Origin: a virus
Reading direction: 5' to 3' (one strand)
DNA length: 51,305 nucleotides
IMG/VR virus record: IMGVR_UViG_3300030450_002582
Location: 1-51,305 of that record
Both the position numbers and the translations under genes were made by a program. Below, piece by piece: positions 50,216 to 51,305 of the stretch (position 1 is the first letter of the stretch; each line of letters starts with the position of its first letter). The notes below the pieces were generated by a model. The model was not told where the DNA came from and made no database searches. It saw only the letters and a program-made list of their open reading frames with translations.

Positions 50216-50444
50216 TGGGCCTAAATGGAATCCTTCTAAGGGATTTAAATATATTAAAGATGTACGAGTTGGAGAATTAGTAGATACAGGATCTGGTCTA
50301 AGAGCTATTGTCGCAGATCATGGTGAATGTTCAACAACAGTATTAGTATTAAGAGCAGATTGTCATCCAGAAAAAGATAGACAATTTTATTTAGGTAAAC
50401 ATAGATGGGCTCAAACAACAGAAATAAAAATAATAGGAGATTAA
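50145..50444 (+). CDS. Small basic beta-rich protein (93-99 aa)
   Basis: The start is either TTG 50145 (GGGG 9 bases upstream) or ATG 50163 (no clear site); I keep the TTG. Residues 15-45 are basic (K-M-K-R-K-L-G-E-A-S-K-L-A-K), followed by a beta-rich part with V-R-V-G-E-L-V-D-T-G-S-G-L-R-A-I-V and C-H-P-E-K-D-R. It might be a nucleic acid-binding small protein. No family recognised. Confidence 0.65.
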   Translation: MKSITKMKRKLGEASKLAKAALINGPKWNPSKGFKYIKDVRVGELVDTGSGLRAIVADHGECSTTVLVLRADCHPEKDRQFYLGKHRWAQTTEIKIIGD

Positions 50445-50445
50445 T

Positions 50446-50757
50446 ATGCCAAAACCATTTAAAAAAGAAGGATTAACAGATTATATGTCTAGATATAAAG
50501 AAAAATCAGAACACTTAGAAGAGGGTTTAAGAATAATTAAAGATAAAATAATAAATGAAGGATGCAAATTAGTCAATGTAGAAGAATTGTTAGACTTAAC
50601 AATTGAATATCTTGATGAATTTAATGATGGATATAAGATAGCAAAAGAGTATTCAAATCATTCTACACAATATAGAGAAGTGCACTATATTAGCCCTAAC
50701 GATCCAGGCGATGAGAATGATAATTTAGGAGATGATTTAGAGTATAATTATGGGTAA
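50446..50757 (+). CDS. Acidic helical protein (103 aa)
   Basis: 103 residues with M-P-K-P-F-K-K-E-G-L-T-D-Y at the start, a coiled middle (L-E-E-G-L-R-I-I-K-D-K-I) and an acidic end (D-P-G-D-E-N-D-N-L-G-D-D-L-E-Y). ATG one base after the previous stop; AATAGGAG upstream. It overlaps the following zinc-ribbon gene by 8 bases. No family recognised. Confidence 0.7.
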   Translation: MPKPFKKEGLTDYMSRYKEKSEHLEEGLRIIKDKIINEGCKLVNVEELLDLTIEYLDEFNDGYKIAKEYSNHSTQYREVHYISPNDPGDENDNLGDDLEYNYG

Positions 50758-50935
50758 AGATAGTCAACACGCAGATGAAAGAATAAAGTATTGTCATAAA
50801 TGTAAACGATGCTATGAATTAATTGGGAGAGCAATGACTAGCAGAATTAAAACAGAAATTGTTTATTATCTTAATTTTCCAACTTATGGGAAAGAAAAAC
50901 AAGTATGTAAAATATGTAAAAAGGGGGGAATTTGA
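50750..50935 (+). CDS. Small zinc-ribbon protein (61 aa)
   Basis: Two Cys pairs, C-H-K-C-K-R-C at about residues 15-21 and C-K-I-C at 53-56, flank a helical segment (R-A-M-T-S-R-I-K-T-E-I-V-Y-Y-L), a minimal zinc-ribbon arrangement. It overlaps both neighbours. Likely binds nucleic acid or a protein partner; function unknown. Confidence 0.65.
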   Translation: MGKDSQHADERIKYCHKCKRCYELIGRAMTSRIKTEIVYYLNFPTYGKEKQVCKICKKGGI

Positions 50936-51305
50936 GAGATTCTAAAGTATTTAAATGTCCAGCATGTGGGTATGATCCTTTTAATAATGAAAGAATCGGT
51001 CCTCAAATGAATAAAATATTAAAGTCAAAAAATAAAAAAACTATAAAATTATTAAATAAAATAGCTAGTTTAATAATGGCAAATATACCATCAGAATCAA
51101 GAAAAAGTTATTCTCAATTTCTTTATGGTATAAAAGATGTTGAAGATAAAGTAATTCAATATGCAATAGAAAGATTTTATCAATCAAGACATTATCTTAG
51201 TGGTAAAGGATTTGCATATTTAAGAACAATATGTTTAAACAGAGGAAAGAACATAGAAATAATAAAGAAAAACGAAAGAAATAGGATTGGATCTACTCCA
51301 CCTGT
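50932..51305 (+). CDS. Zinc-finger protein, truncated at the window end
   Basis: Begins at TTG 50932 with a GGGGGG tract just upstream, overlapping the previous stop. The first 15 residues hold C-P-A-C-G-Y-D, followed by helices (K-T-I-K-L-L-N-K-I-A-S-L-I) and G-K-G-F-A-Y-L-R-T-I-C-L-N-R-G-K-N near the end. The frame is open to base 51305, at least 124 residues. The pattern near the end recurs, from memory, in small phage zinc-finger proteins near replication genes. Function unknown. Confidence 0.65.
   Translation, partial: MRDSKVFKCPACGYDPFNNERIGPQMNKILKSKNKKTIKLLNKIASLIMANIPSESRKSYSQFLYGIKDVEDKVIQYAIERFYQSRHYLSGKGFAYLRTICLNRGKNIEIIKKNERNRIGSTPP

Noticed and set aside
1-51305. The open frame at 50932-51305 would continue in frame into the partial frame at 2-148 if the ends were joined, suggesting a complete circular genome.
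   Set aside because: Frame agreement is expected one time in three, the joined product would be an unlikely zinc-finger plus DUF932 tail, and no polymerase or primase gene is present. The window is more likely cut from a longer genome.
1-51305. CRISPR arrays, insertion sequences, integrase and attachment sites.
   Set aside because: No regularly spaced repeats, terminal inverted repeats with transposase, or recombinase genes were seen.

Overview
The window is part of the genome of an uncultured, AT-rich tailed bacteriophage, most likely a short-tailed podovirus. Recognisable phage genes include both terminase subunits, a portal, scaffold and major capsid protein, an M15-type endolysin, a P22-gp10-like tail protein and very large ejection-type proteins. 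No tape-measure, sheath or tail-tube genes are visible. AAGGAG-type ribosome binding sites, an M15 endolysin and a DnaB-type helicase point to a bacterial host. Its identity cannot be read from the sequence. No integrase, tRNA or CRISPR array was seen.

The layout is two transcription blocks. (1) A rightward early/replication block enters at base 1 and runs to about 3.39 kb: the C-terminus of a DUF932-like protein, Dam methylase, DnaB helicase, a Cys-rich protein, a RuvC-like resolvase and two tiny proteins. It ends at an intrinsic terminator. (2) A leftward late block covers about 39 kb (42.77 down to 3.45 kb). In transcription order it holds TerS, a zinc-ribbon metallophosphoesterase, an SNase-type nuclease, TerL, endolysin, portal, scaffold, major capsid protein, a decoration protein, connectors, a five-fold LamG tail fibre, a cluster of overlapping membrane genes (probably lysis), a tail nozzle protein, ejection-type proteins, a 2730-residue protein and a 1229-residue protein. 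(3) A second rightward block starts at about 42.97 kb from a divergent control region and runs off the right end. It carries small accessory genes (a lipoprotein, an AcrVA2-like protein followed by a winged-helix protein, small membrane proteins), then a recombination module (Cas4-like nuclease, Rad52-like annealing protein, SSB with an acidic DDDVPF tip) and zinc-ribbon proteins. The two rightward blocks are probably the ends of one early region whose remainder, perhaps with polymerase and primase, lies outside the window.

The most notable gene is the 2730-residue late protein (7137-15329, minus). Near residues 2173-2217 it has an R-x-P, an H-P and a D-x-D-G-D motif in the order and approximate spacing of the catalytic double-psi beta-barrel of cellular RNA polymerase beta'. 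Its N-terminus carries a Gly/Ala-rich membrane-like stretch and its middle carries a GNAT-like domain. It is best read as a giant virion-packaged two-barrel RNA polymerase, analogous to that of crAss-like phages, that would be injected with the DNA to transcribe the early block.

Other points of interest are a 478-residue AcrVA2-like protein, three intergenic elements in the rightward block that fold as three-way junctions and a fourth with pseudoknot potential, a pair of paralogous Cys/His mini-lipoproteins at the two ends of the genome map, and a 13-bp UUCG-capped hairpin behind the capsid/decoration genes.
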